64,000 nt of DNA from Branchipolynoe longqiensis (GCA_030323885.1 CM059198.1:63204917-63268916), one strand, 5' to 3'. Shown: positions 11,741-22,555, numbered from the stretch's first letter. Translations and numbers: made by a program. The notes: a model not told the origin generated them from the letters alone.

Positions 11741-12520
11741 CCCCCCCCCCACCTCCATCGCACGCATATCCTCCACCCCCCCCCCCCCGCCCACCTCCCA
11801 CCTCGAGTCTCCTGTTCTTGCCATCCCCTCCTCTCCCTCTTGTCTGCTCTCGTCTGCTCTTGTCGGCCGTTGTCAGCTCTCGTCTGTTCTAGTCTGCTTT
11901 CGTCTGTTCTCATCAGCTCTCGTGTGTTCTAGTCTGCTCTCGTCTGTTATGGTCTGTTCTCGTCTGTTCTAGTCTGCTCTCGTCTGTTCTAGTCTGCTCT
12001 CATCAGCTCTCGTCTGCTTTCGTCTGTTCTAGTCTGCTCTCGTCGTCTCCTGTCTGTTCTAGTCTGCTCTTGTCAGCTCTTGTCTGTCTCCATTGCTCTA
12101 GTCTGCTCTTATCTGGTCTAGTCTGCTCTCGTCGGCTCTTATGTGCTCTCGTGTCTTCTTGTGTGTTCTAGTCTGCTATTGTGTGTTCTACTCTTCTCTT
12201 GTCTGTTGTAGTCTGATCGTGACGGTTCTCGACAGCTCTCACCTGCTCTTGTCTGTTCTAGTCTGCTCTCGTCTGTTCTAATCTGCTCCCGGCGGGTCTT
12301 GTCTGTTCTAGTCTGCTCTTGTCAGCTCTGGTCCACTCTCCTCTGCTCTCGTCTATTCTCGGGTGGTCTTGTCTGTGCTAATCTGCTCTCATCGGCTCTC
12401 GTATTGCTTTCGGCTGTTCTAGTCTGCTCTCGTCGGCTCTTATCAGTTATTCTCTGTTCTAGTCTGCTCTTCTCGGCTCTCGTCTGCTCTAGTCGATTCT
12501 TGTGTCCTCTCGAGTGCTTG
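11741..12520. repeat. C-rich tract and TCTGTTCTAG/TCTGCTCTCG minisatellite
   Basis: Poly-C and CCACC runs (11,741-11,800) lead into about 70 decamers alternating TCTGTTCTAG and TCTGCTCTCG, effectively a 20-bp dimer unit. Strand composition is strongly pyrimidine-rich. Open frames here are repeat artefacts. Confidence 0.9.
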
Positions 12521-12529
12521 GGGTGATAG

Positions 12530-12675
12530 TGGGGGAATGGTCATGGTGCTGGCGGCCTGGTCTCCCAGTGGGGCAGCACTATAACATTGCAATGAGTGGT
12601 TGGTTGGTTGGTTGGTTGTTGGAGTTTTACGTCCTGGTAATATGCCAGGATGTAAAACTACAACAATCAACAAAC
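12530..12675. mobile_element. SINE-1 fragments with 3' tail foldback
   Basis: A plus body fragment (GGTCATGGTGCTGGCGGCCT...) is followed by a tail in both orientations: TTGGTTGTTGGAGTTTTACG, a short spacer, then GGATGTAAAACTACAACAAT. Together they form an imperfect hairpin of two SINE 3' ends. Confidence 0.75.
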
Positions 12676-12699
12676 CAACCGTACCCTCGTCCTTCCACA

Positions 12700-12820
12700 C
12701 GCCAACACCCCAGACCCAGACATTTCCCCAGACACACCCAGAGACGCGCATGTATCCACGCACACCCACACGCACACGCACACGCAAATGTATACGCACG
12801 CGCATGCGCGTACGGACACC
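12700..12820. repeat. CACACG-rich low-complexity stretch
   Basis: ACACCC and CACACGCACACG units with ATGCGCGTACG at the end. It lies just before the assembly gap, so the array may continue into it. Confidence 0.6.
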
Positions 12821-12860
12821 AGTGTGTCTAGGTCCTGACTCTAACGACCCCCGCAAGTGA

Positions 12861-13360
12861 NNNNNNNNNNNNNNNNNNNNNNNNNNNNNNNNNNNNNNNN
12901 NNNNNNNNNNNNNNNNNNNNNNNNNNNNNNNNNNNNNNNNNNNNNNNNNNNNNNNNNNNNNNNNNNNNNNNNNNNNNNNNNNNNNNNNNNNNNNNNNNNN
13001 NNNNNNNNNNNNNNNNNNNNNNNNNNNNNNNNNNNNNNNNNNNNNNNNNNNNNNNNNNNNNNNNNNNNNNNNNNNNNNNNNNNNNNNNNNNNNNNNNNNN
13101 NNNNNNNNNNNNNNNNNNNNNNNNNNNNNNNNNNNNNNNNNNNNNNNNNNNNNNNNNNNNNNNNNNNNNNNNNNNNNNNNNNNNNNNNNNNNNNNNNNNN
13201 NNNNNNNNNNNNNNNNNNNNNNNNNNNNNNNNNNNNNNNNNNNNNNNNNNNNNNNNNNNNNNNNNNNNNNNNNNNNNNNNNNNNNNNNNNNNNNNNNNNN
13301 NNNNNNNNNNNNNNNNNNNNNNNNNNNNNNNNNNNNNNNNNNNNNNNNNNNNNNNNNNNN
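12861..13360. other. Assembly gap of 500 Ns
   Basis: Exactly 500 N bases, a conventional scaffold gap size, so the true length is unknown. Frames drawn across it are meaningless. Confidence 0.99.
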
Positions 13361-13444
13361 ACTGGTGCACTCATCAACTATTTGTCACCACATAGAATGG
13401 AATAGAGAGCCAAATTTAATAGAACCTGTTAGTGTTACCAGCCC

Positions 13445-13708
13445 CATTTGGAGACCAGACCAGCAGCAGCATAACCTGATTTCCCACTCAGTCACACTAT
13501 CCTGACATTGAGCTAACCAGTCCTTGCCCTATCCTATTAATGGTGAGTGTCAGACTAGGAAGCGGCAAGTATCAATTTGATAAGTCATTGGTTTGACTCG
13601 AGCGAGAACAAAAGTCCTGACCTTCCACACGCAAGGCCCTGGGAATCAAACTCCTGACCTTCCACACACGAGGCCTGTGCTCTACCTATTCGGCCACTGC
13701 ACCCTTTT
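13445..13708 (-). mobile_element. SINE-1 with duplicated head
   Basis: The minus-strand body from the GGTCTCC region to CAAACCAATGAC is followed by two partial copies of the A-type head (both with the complement of GGAAGGTCAGGA) and the A-box complement CCTATTCGGCCACTGC. The 3' end is truncated. Confidence 0.8.
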
Positions 13709-14030
13709 CCTAGTAGAGGACAACATTCCATCAGAGATTCTATAGCATTCAATGCACCATCCCATGGAACGCCCCAGTTGATGATTTATGACTGATGATT
13801 TATGATTGATGGGCGATTGTATACCATGTGACCCACGAAGGCCATATTCACACTAAAAAAGGGAGTAGAATTAATATGGCACTCTGCTTCTTTTTCTCTC
13901 TCTAGAAAGTAACATGTGTCAAACGACGGTAAAATGTATGTTAAAAAAACCAGCCTAATCACGGAACATTACCACCAATCAAATCGCCTCAAAACGTCAC
14001 TTCCGGTAACATCCCCTCCCCCTATGGATA

Positions 14031-14423
14031 TGGGAGTTTTATGTCCTGGCAACATCTAAGGTGATATGAGGACAAGTACCCTCGCGGGAGCTTATTCGTA
14101 ATTGTCAATAAAAATGTTTTTAAAGTACCGACTTGTGACAGTGCACACTCATGGCAACAGTATAGTGCTTCCCCACTGGGAGACCACGCTGCCAGCACCA
14201 TGACCTGATATCCCACCCAGTCAGTCACATTATGCTGACACTGAGCCAACCAGTCCTTGCGATATCCTAATAATGCCGAGCGCCTGGCTAGGAAGTGACA
14301 AGTATCAATTTGTACGTCATTGGTTTGACTCGACCGGGGTTCTTCTAACCCATGGATTTGAATCCCACGATCAACCAAAATGGGAGATGGATGCTCAACT
14401 TATTCGGCCATCCCGTCTGGTAT
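14031..14423 (-). mobile_element. SINE-1, B-type head, carrying a 42-bp insertion
   Basis: Full minus copy from GGGAGTTTTATGTCCTGGCA to the head complement ACTTATTCGGCCATCCCGTC. It is interrupted at 14,081-14,122 by a short insertion flanked by AAGTACC on both sides. Confidence 0.85.
14081..14122 (+). mobile_element. 42-bp micro-retroinsertion
   Basis: CTCGCGGGAGCTTATTCGTA then AATTGTCAATAAAAATG with a T-rich end, bounded by a 7-bp TSD AAGTACC (14,074-14,080 and 14,123-14,129). It shares GGGAGCTTAT and AATAAAA with short insertions at 25,545 and 29,612. Confidence 0.7.
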
Positions 14424-14467
14424 CTAGTGGGTTGAAGCAAAAGTAGGAGTAGGAGTGCATTGAAATG

Positions 14468-14549
14468 TGCATACATACATACATACATACATACACACAC
14501 ATACATACATACACACACATACATACATACATACATACATACATACATC
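14468..14549. repeat. (CATA)n microsatellite
   Basis: About 20 CATA units with occasional CACA. The ORFs over it are artefacts. Confidence 0.95.
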
Positions 14550-14728
14550 ACATGATTCCACAAGAAGATGACTGCAGCAAACAAGTTTTCATGGAGTCAT
14601 TACAAAATTATATAATTATATTTCGCTCTAAAATTTGGCCAGTATAAATCGAGGTTCAGTACAGTAATTACTCTATAGTCACTATTACCACCCCCCACCC
14701 CCCCCCCCCCCCAGTCACACACCACACC

Positions 14729-14885
14729 AGTTTGTTTGTTTGTTGGAGTTTTATGTCCTCGCAACATTTAAGGTCATATCAGGACGGGTACCGACACCCA
14801 CTTTTGAAAGTGCGCATCACTCATGACCACTGGGAAATCAGGCCGCCGGCACCACGACCCGATATCCCACTCAGTCACAGTATTC
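14729..14885 (-). mobile_element. SINE-1, 5'-truncated
   Basis: Tail complement TTTGTTTGTTTGTTGGAGTT, then body to CCCACTCAGTCACAG. AT-rich sequence with several ATTCC(A/G)ATTA units follows (14,880-15,060). Confidence 0.8.
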
Positions 14886-15185
14886 CAATTATACACAATA
14901 TTCCGATTAAACACATTATTTTCACGAAGCACAATATACCGATTAATAGCCCGGCTATTCATAGAATCCATCTCCAGTTCGCTATCAACATTATCAGTAT
15001 TCCCAACATTGACAGTATTATCAGTATCATTATACACCAAGCGCGCTATATATATTAGTGACACTTGGCGCGGCATGATTCAACATTAGCGGTTGCCGGC
15101 TGGTGATTTATTGCTAAACCAGGTCCATGTCATTTCCAGCTTACTCGCTCGTCCGTGTGGGTGAAAGCATCCTCCCGGTCCTAAC

Positions 15186-15955
15186 AAGGCGGGCTCACGG
15201 TGGGTGGAGGAAGGGGGGAGGAGGGAGGGGGAGGAGGGATAGGCGGAGAGGGATAGGTGGGGGGGGGGGGGAGGTAGAGGAGCGAGGAAGGGTAGGTTAG
15301 GGGAGGAGGAGAATGGGGGAGTTAGCAGTGGAGAGGGCGGTAGAGGAGGGGGGAGGGGAGAGGGGGGGAGAGGGGGGAGAGTAGGTGTAGAGGTGTAGAG
15401 GGGACGTGGAGAGGAAGGGGGGGGGGGTGATGGGATAGCGGAAAGGGAGGAGGGAGAGGATGGAGAGGAGGAGAGGAGGGGGTAGACTGGGTAGGGAGGA
15501 AATGGGGAGAGGAAGAGCGAGAGGAGAGGGAAAGGACGGGAGGAGGGGAAAAGGAGGAGAGGATGGAATAGGGGATGAAGCGGGAGAAGGGTAGGAGGGA
15601 TAGGGATAGGGAGGGCAGCGGAGCGGCAGAGCGGGTAGGAGGGGTGTGGGGTAAGGGAGAGATGAGGGAGAGATGAGGGAGATGCGGGAGAGATGAGGGA
15701 GAAATGATGGAGAGATGAGGGAGAAAGTGGAGGGGGGTATGGAGGAGAGTAGAGAGGGGGATAGGAGAGGGACACGGGGAGGCGATGGAGCGCAGGCAGA
15801 GGGAGAGAGGAGAATGAGAGAGGAGAGGAGAGTGGGGTGAGGAGAGAGGAGAGAAGAGAGAAGAGAGAGGAGAGAGGAGAGAGGAGAGGGGAGAGAAAGG
15901 AGATATGAGATATGAGAGAGGAGATAGGAGAGGGATGGAGAAGAGAGGGAGGGAC
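15186..15955. repeat. Polypurine (GGGA/GAGA) tract
   Basis: About 770 bp, over 90% purine on the plus strand, built from GAGGGA, GGAGAG and GATGAG units. The two 230-aa minus frames are Pro/Ser/Leu-only translations of this tract. Confidence 0.9.
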
Positions 15956-16416
15956 ATTACAAACAATACAAGAGTGATGGGTTTACCGATAACAAAAAAA
16001 AGGAAAAAGAACAAAATACAAGAACCAGCTCAAACCCTCGAAAATTGCAGCCCATCCTCAAAATAATATTACTAGCAATGTATTCTCGCTTGCGCCAGTA
16101 CCATTTAGTAAAACTGCACTTGTCTCTAAACAATTCAGTAGTGACAACGTAGGACACTCCCAGATGATATAATTACACAACCCTGGTGGGTGCGGGCCCC
16201 GTCAATACTACTGTACCCTTAAAGCCAGTCCACCACCAGCTGAGTAGGGAGCCAGTAAGGATATCTATCACTGCTAGAGAGTTGTTGCACAAGAAAACAA
16301 CAACACAACTAAAAACAAATCAAATACTCTCACATGCACTCAATTCAACTCCTGAACCCATCGCAAATGTGTTGTATATTTTATTATACCAATATTATTA
16401 TTACCAATTGAGCAGT
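15956..16416. other. Unassigned spacer
   Basis: Ordinary AT-rich sequence without recognisable gene or family repeat. Short frames here have no homology-like pattern. Confidence 0.35.
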
Positions 16417-16885
16417 TGGTTGGTTGGTTGTTGGAGATTTACCTCCTTGCAACATGTAAGGTCATACCATTGATTGATGATTGATTGATTGGTTGCTTGC
16501 TTTACATCGTTTGGACAGCATAGGCCATATTCACGGCGAGAACTGTTTGTTTTTTATTCAGACCATCACTTTTACATGTAAAAGCATACAATCAATTATG
16601 TGTCAAAAGGTCATATCATGATGGGTACCGACTTTTGACAGTGTGCACTCATGGTGACTTTATAGTGCTACCCCACTAGCCCCTCAGCACCCTGACCTGA
16701 TCTCCCAGTCAGTCACATTATCCTGACACTGAGCCAACCGGTCCTTTCCCTATCCTATTAATGTCGAGCACCAAACTAGGAAGCGACAAGTATCAATTTT
16801 GTACGCATTGGTTTGACTTGACCGGGAATCAAACTCCCCATCTCCCACATAACACTGCGCTCTACCGATTTGGCCACCGCGTCCG
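16417..16885 (-). mobile_element. SINE-1 (A-type head) split by a LINE 3' end
   Basis: The tail complement (GGTTGGTTGGTTGTTGGAGA) runs to AAGGTCATA at 16,466. The copy resumes after the insertion at 16,607 and ends at the head complement CTACCGATTTGGCCACCGCG. Confidence 0.85.
16467..16606 (-). mobile_element. I-type LINE 3'-UTR fragment
   Basis: 140 bp of the LINE 3' end in minus orientation: the complement of the (AATC)n tail, GGCCATATTCACGGCGAGAA and TTTTACATGTAAAAGCATAC. The TSD AAGGTCATA is at 16,458-16,466 and 16,607-16,615. Confidence 0.85.
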
Positions 16886-17361
16886 GTCTGGCAACACTAT
16901 AAAGCTGTCATCGGTCCACACTGTCCCAAGCAAGTCGGTCCTTATCCTGATGACTCTAGTAGTGCCAGTGCGTAAAGACCCGACTAACATACTGGTGAAT
17001 TTGACATATAGTCAGCTCTGGTTAATCCGACACATTCTGTCGGATAGCAAATTGTCGGATTAACCAATTTAGACTATTTCATGGTCATTTGTGTTATTGT
17101 TATAAACATAAAAAAAGCCTATGTGTGACTGAATCAAACACCTAAGAACAAATCTACATTTATTACAGATAAACATACATATTGTAGTAGTCTGTGTAAA
17201 AGTACAACGTCTGAACACTTTGACTTCTCGATACTGAATGCTTTATTCACCGTCCAGGGCTCTGAACCACCGGCTAAACTTTCTATGACGTCATCTCATT
17301 AACATAGTCCTTTGTTCTCTCTCAATGCCTGGATCCCATTATGCATCTCATTAGCATATAT

Positions 17362-17859
17362 TACAGTCTGCACTGACCTCTCAGGCAAGTAACCACATAG
17401 ACATGTAGGCATGGATGGTGGTGATATCAGGGAGCCTAGGTGGTGTTATGGTTAGCACACTGGCCAGGAATGCAAAGATATGTGGGTTCGAGCCCTGCTC
17501 TAGGCACAATATTTCCCATTTTCATCACCCCCAGGACACTGGTTGCCGTGACCGTGATCCTATACAAGCTACACGCTGTATGGTTGTTGAACCTACAATG
17601 TGTATGTCTGTGTAAGTGCATTGCCTGTATGTATGTAATTGTAAGCATTAAAAGACTTACAATTCCAGGGGGATGAGTGTAGTAGTGTGCACTGACCTCT
17701 CAGGCAAGTAGCCACATATACAGGTAGGCATGGGTAGTGTGGTGATATCAGGGAGCCTAGGTGGTGTAATTGTTAGCACACTGGCCCGGAATGCAAAGAG
17801 ATGTAGGTTCGAGTCCTGCTCTAGGCACAATATTTCCCATTTTCATCACCCCCATGACA
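17362..17859 (+). mobile_element. TRIM-like LTR element with tRNA-Gln-like LTR (copy 1)
   Basis: Two direct repeats, 17,362-17,538 and 17,678-17,859, flank a 139-bp internal region. The 3' repeat starts TGTAGTAG and ends ATGACA. The internal region opens CTGGTTGCCGTGACC (TGG, primer-binding-site-like) and ends CCAGGGGGATGAG (polypurine-like) right before the 3' repeat. ATAT flanks both sides (17,358-17,361; 17,860-17,863). Total length 498 bp, identical to the copy at 30,982. No coding capacity. The alternative is a tandem SINE dimer, but TG/CA ends, equal lengths and 4-bp flanks favour LTR-type integration. Confidence 0.7.
17434..17505 (+). other. tRNA-Gln-like cloverleaf inside the 5' LTR
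   Basis: 72 nt. Acceptor GCCTAG pairs with CTAGGC. D arm GGTGTTATGGTTAGCAC differs by one base from the tRNA-Gln type. B box is GGGTTCGAGCCC. The anticodon arm is decayed, so it is a Pol III promoter-like relic rather than a working tRNA. Confidence 0.7.
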
Positions 17860-18160
17860 ATATCAATCATTCACAGTAACATTATTTGATATTTTAAAAC
17901 TTCGACAAACTGGACTGCACAGCGTGGTTCTGAGAATAGTGATGCAGAGTCTGGAACCACTCTAGTCGGGTACTTTCCAACTTAACTGGCAGGGTCTATT
18001 AGATGTGAGAATTGCCACTGAAAGAAGGTCTAAATCCGGGATATTAGTGCTAATTCATGTTTGATGGATTTCAAGTGTCGGATTAACCAGAGCTATAGGC
18101 ATGTTTGTTACAAAAAAGCATTGTCAGTGTCGGAAAGCGAGTGTCGGATTAACCAGAGTA

Positions 18161-18689
18161 ATCAGCGGTGAAAAGAAGTATTAACACACTTATCCGCTAT
18201 GAGCAGGGTAAAGAATAATAATAATATTTTGGGCGGTTTTCTTTGTTAATTTAGCAATTTGAAATTTAATCTACATAAAAAGTAAACTTAATAGAACCAG
18301 TCGCTCTTGCAAGTCGTGCAAGCATATCATGTCCAGTATTCATGTGTGCACACCAAGTTCATTGTGCATGGTGCCCCAAATTTGGCCATTTATATTTAAA
18401 GTGAATTAGACTATAAAAATCAATGCATTTTTTCCAAATTAGCATGCCAGAAACTCTTGACTATGCGACTAATGTTTGCCATTTATGATAAAATCTATCT
18501 TTAAATTTGGGAGATACAGAAAACCATCGAATAGTGAATATTGAAAGTCGCGTAGAAAACATGCACCCTTTTTGAAGGGGAGGCACTATATTAGAAAGGC
18601 TTCAGATATGGCGGTCGGAGGGATAGTGTTGATCAATATGGAAAGATGGCGGCGTGACATCACGTCACGGACACATAGCGGGAAGCCAT
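18161..18689. other. Unassigned spacer with YY1/CRE-like cluster
   Basis: AT-rich sequence without family repeats. At 18,640-18,668 AAGATGGCGGC (YY1 core) is followed directly by GTGACATCACGTCAC (CRE/ATF-like). It could be a decayed end of the CRE-TIR family or a real regulatory site. Confidence 0.4.
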
Positions 18690-19265
18690 CATGGCACAGT
18701 TACCTCAATTATCGCCCACAACATCACAGCACACCAACCCATCACAGTACAACTACCTCAATTATCGCCCATCTCATCCCCACACAAATACCTCAATTAT
18801 CGCCTACCTCAATTATCGCCCATCCTATCACGGTGCATCTACCTCAATTATCACCCATCTCATCCATGTACAACTGCCTCGATTATTGCCCACAACATTA
18901 TGGCACAGCTACCCCAATTATCGCCCATCTCATCCCTGTACAACTACCTCATCTATCACCCACCCCATCACAGCTACCTTATTTATCGCCCACTTCGTCA
19001 CAGTACAACTACCCTCAATTATCACCCATCTCATTCCACTACCTCAATTATCGCCCACCTCAATCACAGTACAGCTACCTCAATTATCGCCCACCTCAAT
19101 CGCAGTACATCTACCTCAATTATCGCCCACCCCATCACGTAATAACTACCCCAATTATCACCCATCTGATTCATGCACTGCTACCTCATCTATCGCTAAA
19201 CCCATCACAATACAGCTACCTCAATTGTCGACCATCACATGACCGTACATATACCTCATTTATTT
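18690..19265. repeat. CTCAATTATCGCCCA tandem array
   Basis: About 17 imperfect units of 30-36 bp built on CTACCTCAATTATCGCCCA(T/C) plus CATCACAGTACA. All three forward frames stay open for 160-230 codons, the signature of a stop-poor repeat rather than a gene. Confidence 0.85.
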
Positions 19266-19547
19266 AACAACCTATCATGGTACAGCTACACCAGCCCATA
19301 CACCCCCATAATGTCTAGCCATTTCCACCTCCACCAATGAGTGCATGCGAGTGATTTGGGAAGTTCTGTGGTAGCTACTAAGGTTACACACAAACAAGTA
19401 TGGACAGCACACAGGTTGATAGTGCTGCCCCACGGAATTACTATTCTATCAGAGATGTGATATTACCACTAGCACATAACTTCATAGTGCTGCCTCAATG
19501 AAATGCCATTCGGTTGGCATTAACTGGACATATAAAAAAAAAAGGAC

Positions 19548-19740
19548 AGTGCTGCTCTCCTGAGATACAGCTCTGGCACCATCATATGTGATATGAATAT
19601 GATATATGATATGATTGCCCACCAACATTGCACTATTCTGACACTGTGCCAACCAGTCCTTGCCCTATCGCTATTAATGTCCAGCATCAGGCGAGGCAGC
19701 GATACATGATGCAGACATATGCCAACTCTTTGGTTTGAAT
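19548..19740 (-). mobile_element. SINE-1, diverged
   Basis: Recognisable by CACTATTCTGACACTGTGCC, AACCAGTCCTTGCCCTATCG and TTGGTTTGAATTG. Head and tail are missing. Confidence 0.65.
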
Positions 19741-20460
19741 TGTCTAGCAGTCGAAGACCCAGGAAGCACAGCAGTCACCTTACCGCTATCCTGACCAGAC
19801 CCCGACTTGTGTGTTCACAAAAGCTCGCACACTTCACCATAGACAGTGTTGCTGGTCTATTCAAAGCACTCACAACCTTACATAGTGAGGTAGCATTATT
19901 TACGTCCCGATGTGAATTGCCATATCCACAAGTAAGCATGCTCAAAATCCATCATATGCAAATGACTATTTCACAAAATTCTATTTTGATTATGCGAATA
20001 TTCTTTTGTAACAAGAACTAAATTTTAAGAATCTATTATTATTATTAGAATCTATTATTATTATTATTAGAAAAAAAAAGAGAAATTATGCATAGCCATT
20101 CCATATGGCCTGAAAATCTGAGGAAATCGGAATGGTTGACAGGTTTATATGAAGTATATGCATGGCAACGCCAGCCAGCTGTGTATTGGATGCCACGCCC
20201 CCCCCCCCCACCACCACCATGCCCCCCACCACCACGCTCCTCCCCACCACCACCACCTCAATGGTAGAAAGTCAAAGCTGGTAAGACAGCCTTAATGCTG
20301 GATTAGCACAGTGTCCGGCTCTTAGGCCTGCTGGGTAAGATCATAGCGGACTTCCGGTTGGTTTAATAGTTCAGGTATGGTAGACACCACAATTACATTC
20401 AGACAGTGACGGGTGAAAATAGGAATGCACCGGGGTGCATCCGAATACATGTACACATGT
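19741..20460. other. Unassigned spacer
   Basis: No gene. Contains an (ATT)n run (20,035-20,070) and a CCACCACCA-rich stretch (20,200-20,260). Confidence 0.35.
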
Positions 20461-20494
20461 AAACTTCAGTTCAAATTGAGAGAAGAGAGACGGG

Positions 20495-21120
20495 CGGGAT
20501 ACGCGGGTGGGGGGGGGGAATAGGAGAGACGAGGAGAGGAGAGACGAGGAGAGGAGAGGAGAGGAGAGGAGAGGAGAGGAGAGGAGAGGAGAGGAGAGGA
20601 GAGGAGAGGAGAGAGGAGGGGAGAGGAGAGGAGAGAGGAGAGGAGAGGAGGAGTGAAGGGAGAGGAGAGGAGCGGAGAGGAGAGGAGAGGATAGAAGTGG
20701 ACAGAAACAGAAAGAGGAGAGAAGAGGAGAGAATAGGTTGGTTGTTGGGTTTTACATCCCGGCAACATCTAAGGTCATACCAGGACGGGGTAGATAATAT
20801 TAGATAAGAGGATATAAGAAGAGAAGAGAAGGAAACAACATATATTTGATCAGAGAAAATCGAAGAGAATAGAAGATAATATGAGAGGATATAAGAGAAT
20901 GGAAGAGAATGGAAGAGAATGGAAGAGCAGAACAGAGAAGAAAAGAGAAGAAAAGAGAAGAACATAGAAGAAAAGAGAAGAAAATAGAAGAAAAGAGACG
21001 AGAAGAGAGAAGAAAAGAGACGAGAAGAGAGAAGAGAATAGAGAGAAGAGAGAACAGATAAGAGAGCCAGGGGATAAAAAAGAAGAGAGACTACAGAACA
21101 GAAAAAGAGAGAACGGACAG
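20495..21120. repeat. GGAGA/GAAGA polypurine arrays
   Basis: GGAGA pentamers (20,525-20,720), a short SINE-1 tail fragment (20,740-20,795, minus) and then GAAAAGAGAA units. Minus frames across it are artefacts. Confidence 0.85.
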
Positions 21121-21350
21121 AAAAGTATTTTCCCATTAGCCTGTCAATTTCTTCACGTCAATGTCGCTCCCTTTTCTTCCAATTAAAAAGCCTAGAACAG
21201 GATCTGGTAAGAAGACACCTTTCCTGATATAAAACAAAGACTCCCCCCCCCCCTTACCCCCACACACACTCCCCCCCCCCCCCAAACCCAAAACTAATTC
21301 CGGCGCACTGTGAGCATGCGTCAAGAGCCCTCAGCTAGTGGTGAGGACCT

Positions 21351-21902
21351 ATATAGGGTATTCACGTGACGTCATCAACCGGAAGCGCAGCCATTTTGGC
21401 GATATAAACAACCCATAGAGTTTGCCGGTACGCGCAGTGCAAAACGTCTATTTCATTCAAAATTAATAGAAATCCAGAACCCTAACCATATCAATTTAAT
21501 ATAATCTATTCGGTGAATATGTTTTCTATATGTGTACCACGCGATTTGCTTCTAGGTGGTGTGGTTTTAGAGATATTTCACTTTTTCTGAATGAAGATTG
21601 CTCACGACCATTGAAAATACCGGTATGCGCAGCGCAAAAGTGTAGTTTTATTCAAAATTAATAGAAATCCAGAACTCTAACCGTATCAATTTAATATAAT
21701 CTTTTTGGTAAACATGTTTTCTATATGTTTAGCGAGCGATTTGTTTCTAGGTGGTGTGGTTTTAGAGATATTTCACTTTTTCTGTATGAAGATTGCTCAC
21801 TGCCATTGACAATGCATTGATCAGGTTGGGTTTGTTATTGTGGTTGTATCTCCACAATGGCCGCACTTCGGTTTAGCGTGATGTCAGTGCATACCCTATA
21901 TT
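21351..21902. mobile_element. CRE-TIR non-autonomous element
   Basis: Imperfect TIRs TATAGGGTATTCACGTGACG and the complement of TATAGGGTATGCACTGACAT. The left TIR region contains a perfect CRE (TGACGTCA), CCGGAAG (ETS-like) and GCCATTTTGG (YY1-like). Inside are two tandem copies of a module of about 197 bp (21,422-21,618; 21,619-21,811). No transposase. It abuts the next element at 21,903. Confidence 0.75.
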
Positions 21903-21903
21903 A

Positions 21904-22555
21904 CAGTATAACCCCGTTAAACCAAATTTGAAGGGACCCTAGAAATTTCTTTGGATTAACCAATCATTGGTTTAACCGAGTTTTGACTTTGACTTAGCTG
22001 TGGCAAAAACGGGGGTGCATTATGAATGTACAATGTATGTGGACACTATGGTTATTGTGTTTTATATATATACATTTTAACCCCATTAAACCAACCTCAG
22101 TTAAATCAAACCTTCGGTTAATCCAAACTTTTTTCAGCGACCTGACAAAATACTGCCATTTATCATATAAAAAAGTCTCAGGTGACCTTAAAACCACATG
22201 GAAGTTTGGTTTAACCGTACCGGAAGTGGCCAGCCCATATGCATGACGCGGTGTTAGCGAGCCAAAACTGGTTTTGGCAGGGATTTCTAGGTTGGCGATG
22301 AAAACTCAGTACGCAAGGAGCGGTGTTAGCACAAACACACCGAGTGTAAGCTAACACCATGCCATGCATACGGGCTGGGCAGTGAGGGTCCAACAATTTT
22401 GTTTGGATTAACCGATACTTTGGATTAACCAACTTTGATTTAACCAACTTTTTTATATGATAAATGGTAGTATTTTGCTGGGCCGCTGACAAAAGATAGA
22501 ATTAACCGATCGTTTGGTTTAACCGAGCTTGGTTTAACGGGGTTGTTCTGTACTG
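21904..22555. mobile_element. pogo/Tigger-like element with nested inverted repeats
   Basis: Left CAGTATAACCCCGTTAAACC and right complement of AACCCCGTTAAACCAA, with TA at both ends (21,902-21,903; 22,556-22,557). Inside, TTTATCATATAAAAAAGT (22,156-22,174) pairs with ACTTTTTTATATGATAAA (22,448-22,466), and several TTAAACCAA/TTGGTTTAA units lie in opposite orientations. A 149-bp element of another family is inserted at 22,230-22,378. Confidence 0.7.
22230..22378. mobile_element. Short CATATGCATG TIR element
   Basis: Ends CCAGCCCATATGCATGACGC and the complement of CCAGCCCGTATGCATGGCAT, plus GGTGTTAGC/GCTAACACC. GGATTTCTAGGTTGGCG and ACACCGAGTGT match the larger element at 31,901-32,631. Confidence 0.75.

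Larger units (their letters stand above)
17011..18160. mobile_element. pogo/Tigger-like TIR element hosting a TRIM
   Basis: Left CTCTGGTTAATCCGACA (17,016-17,032) is matched perfectly by its complement at 18,076-18,092 and again at 18,142-18,158. TA lies next to the outer ends. The interior is AT-rich, has no transposase frame, and contains the 498-bp TRIM-like element. Pogo/Tigger TIRs often resemble this pattern; assignment by resemblance only. Confidence 0.65.

Noticed and set aside
12828..13405. Frames spanning the N block
   Set aside because: They consist of unknown residues across a 500-bp scaffold gap.
18572..19267. Plus-strand 231-codon frame, possible repetitive secreted protein
   Set aside because: All three plus frames are open over the same repeat with irregular unit length (30-36 bp), so no frame is maintained.
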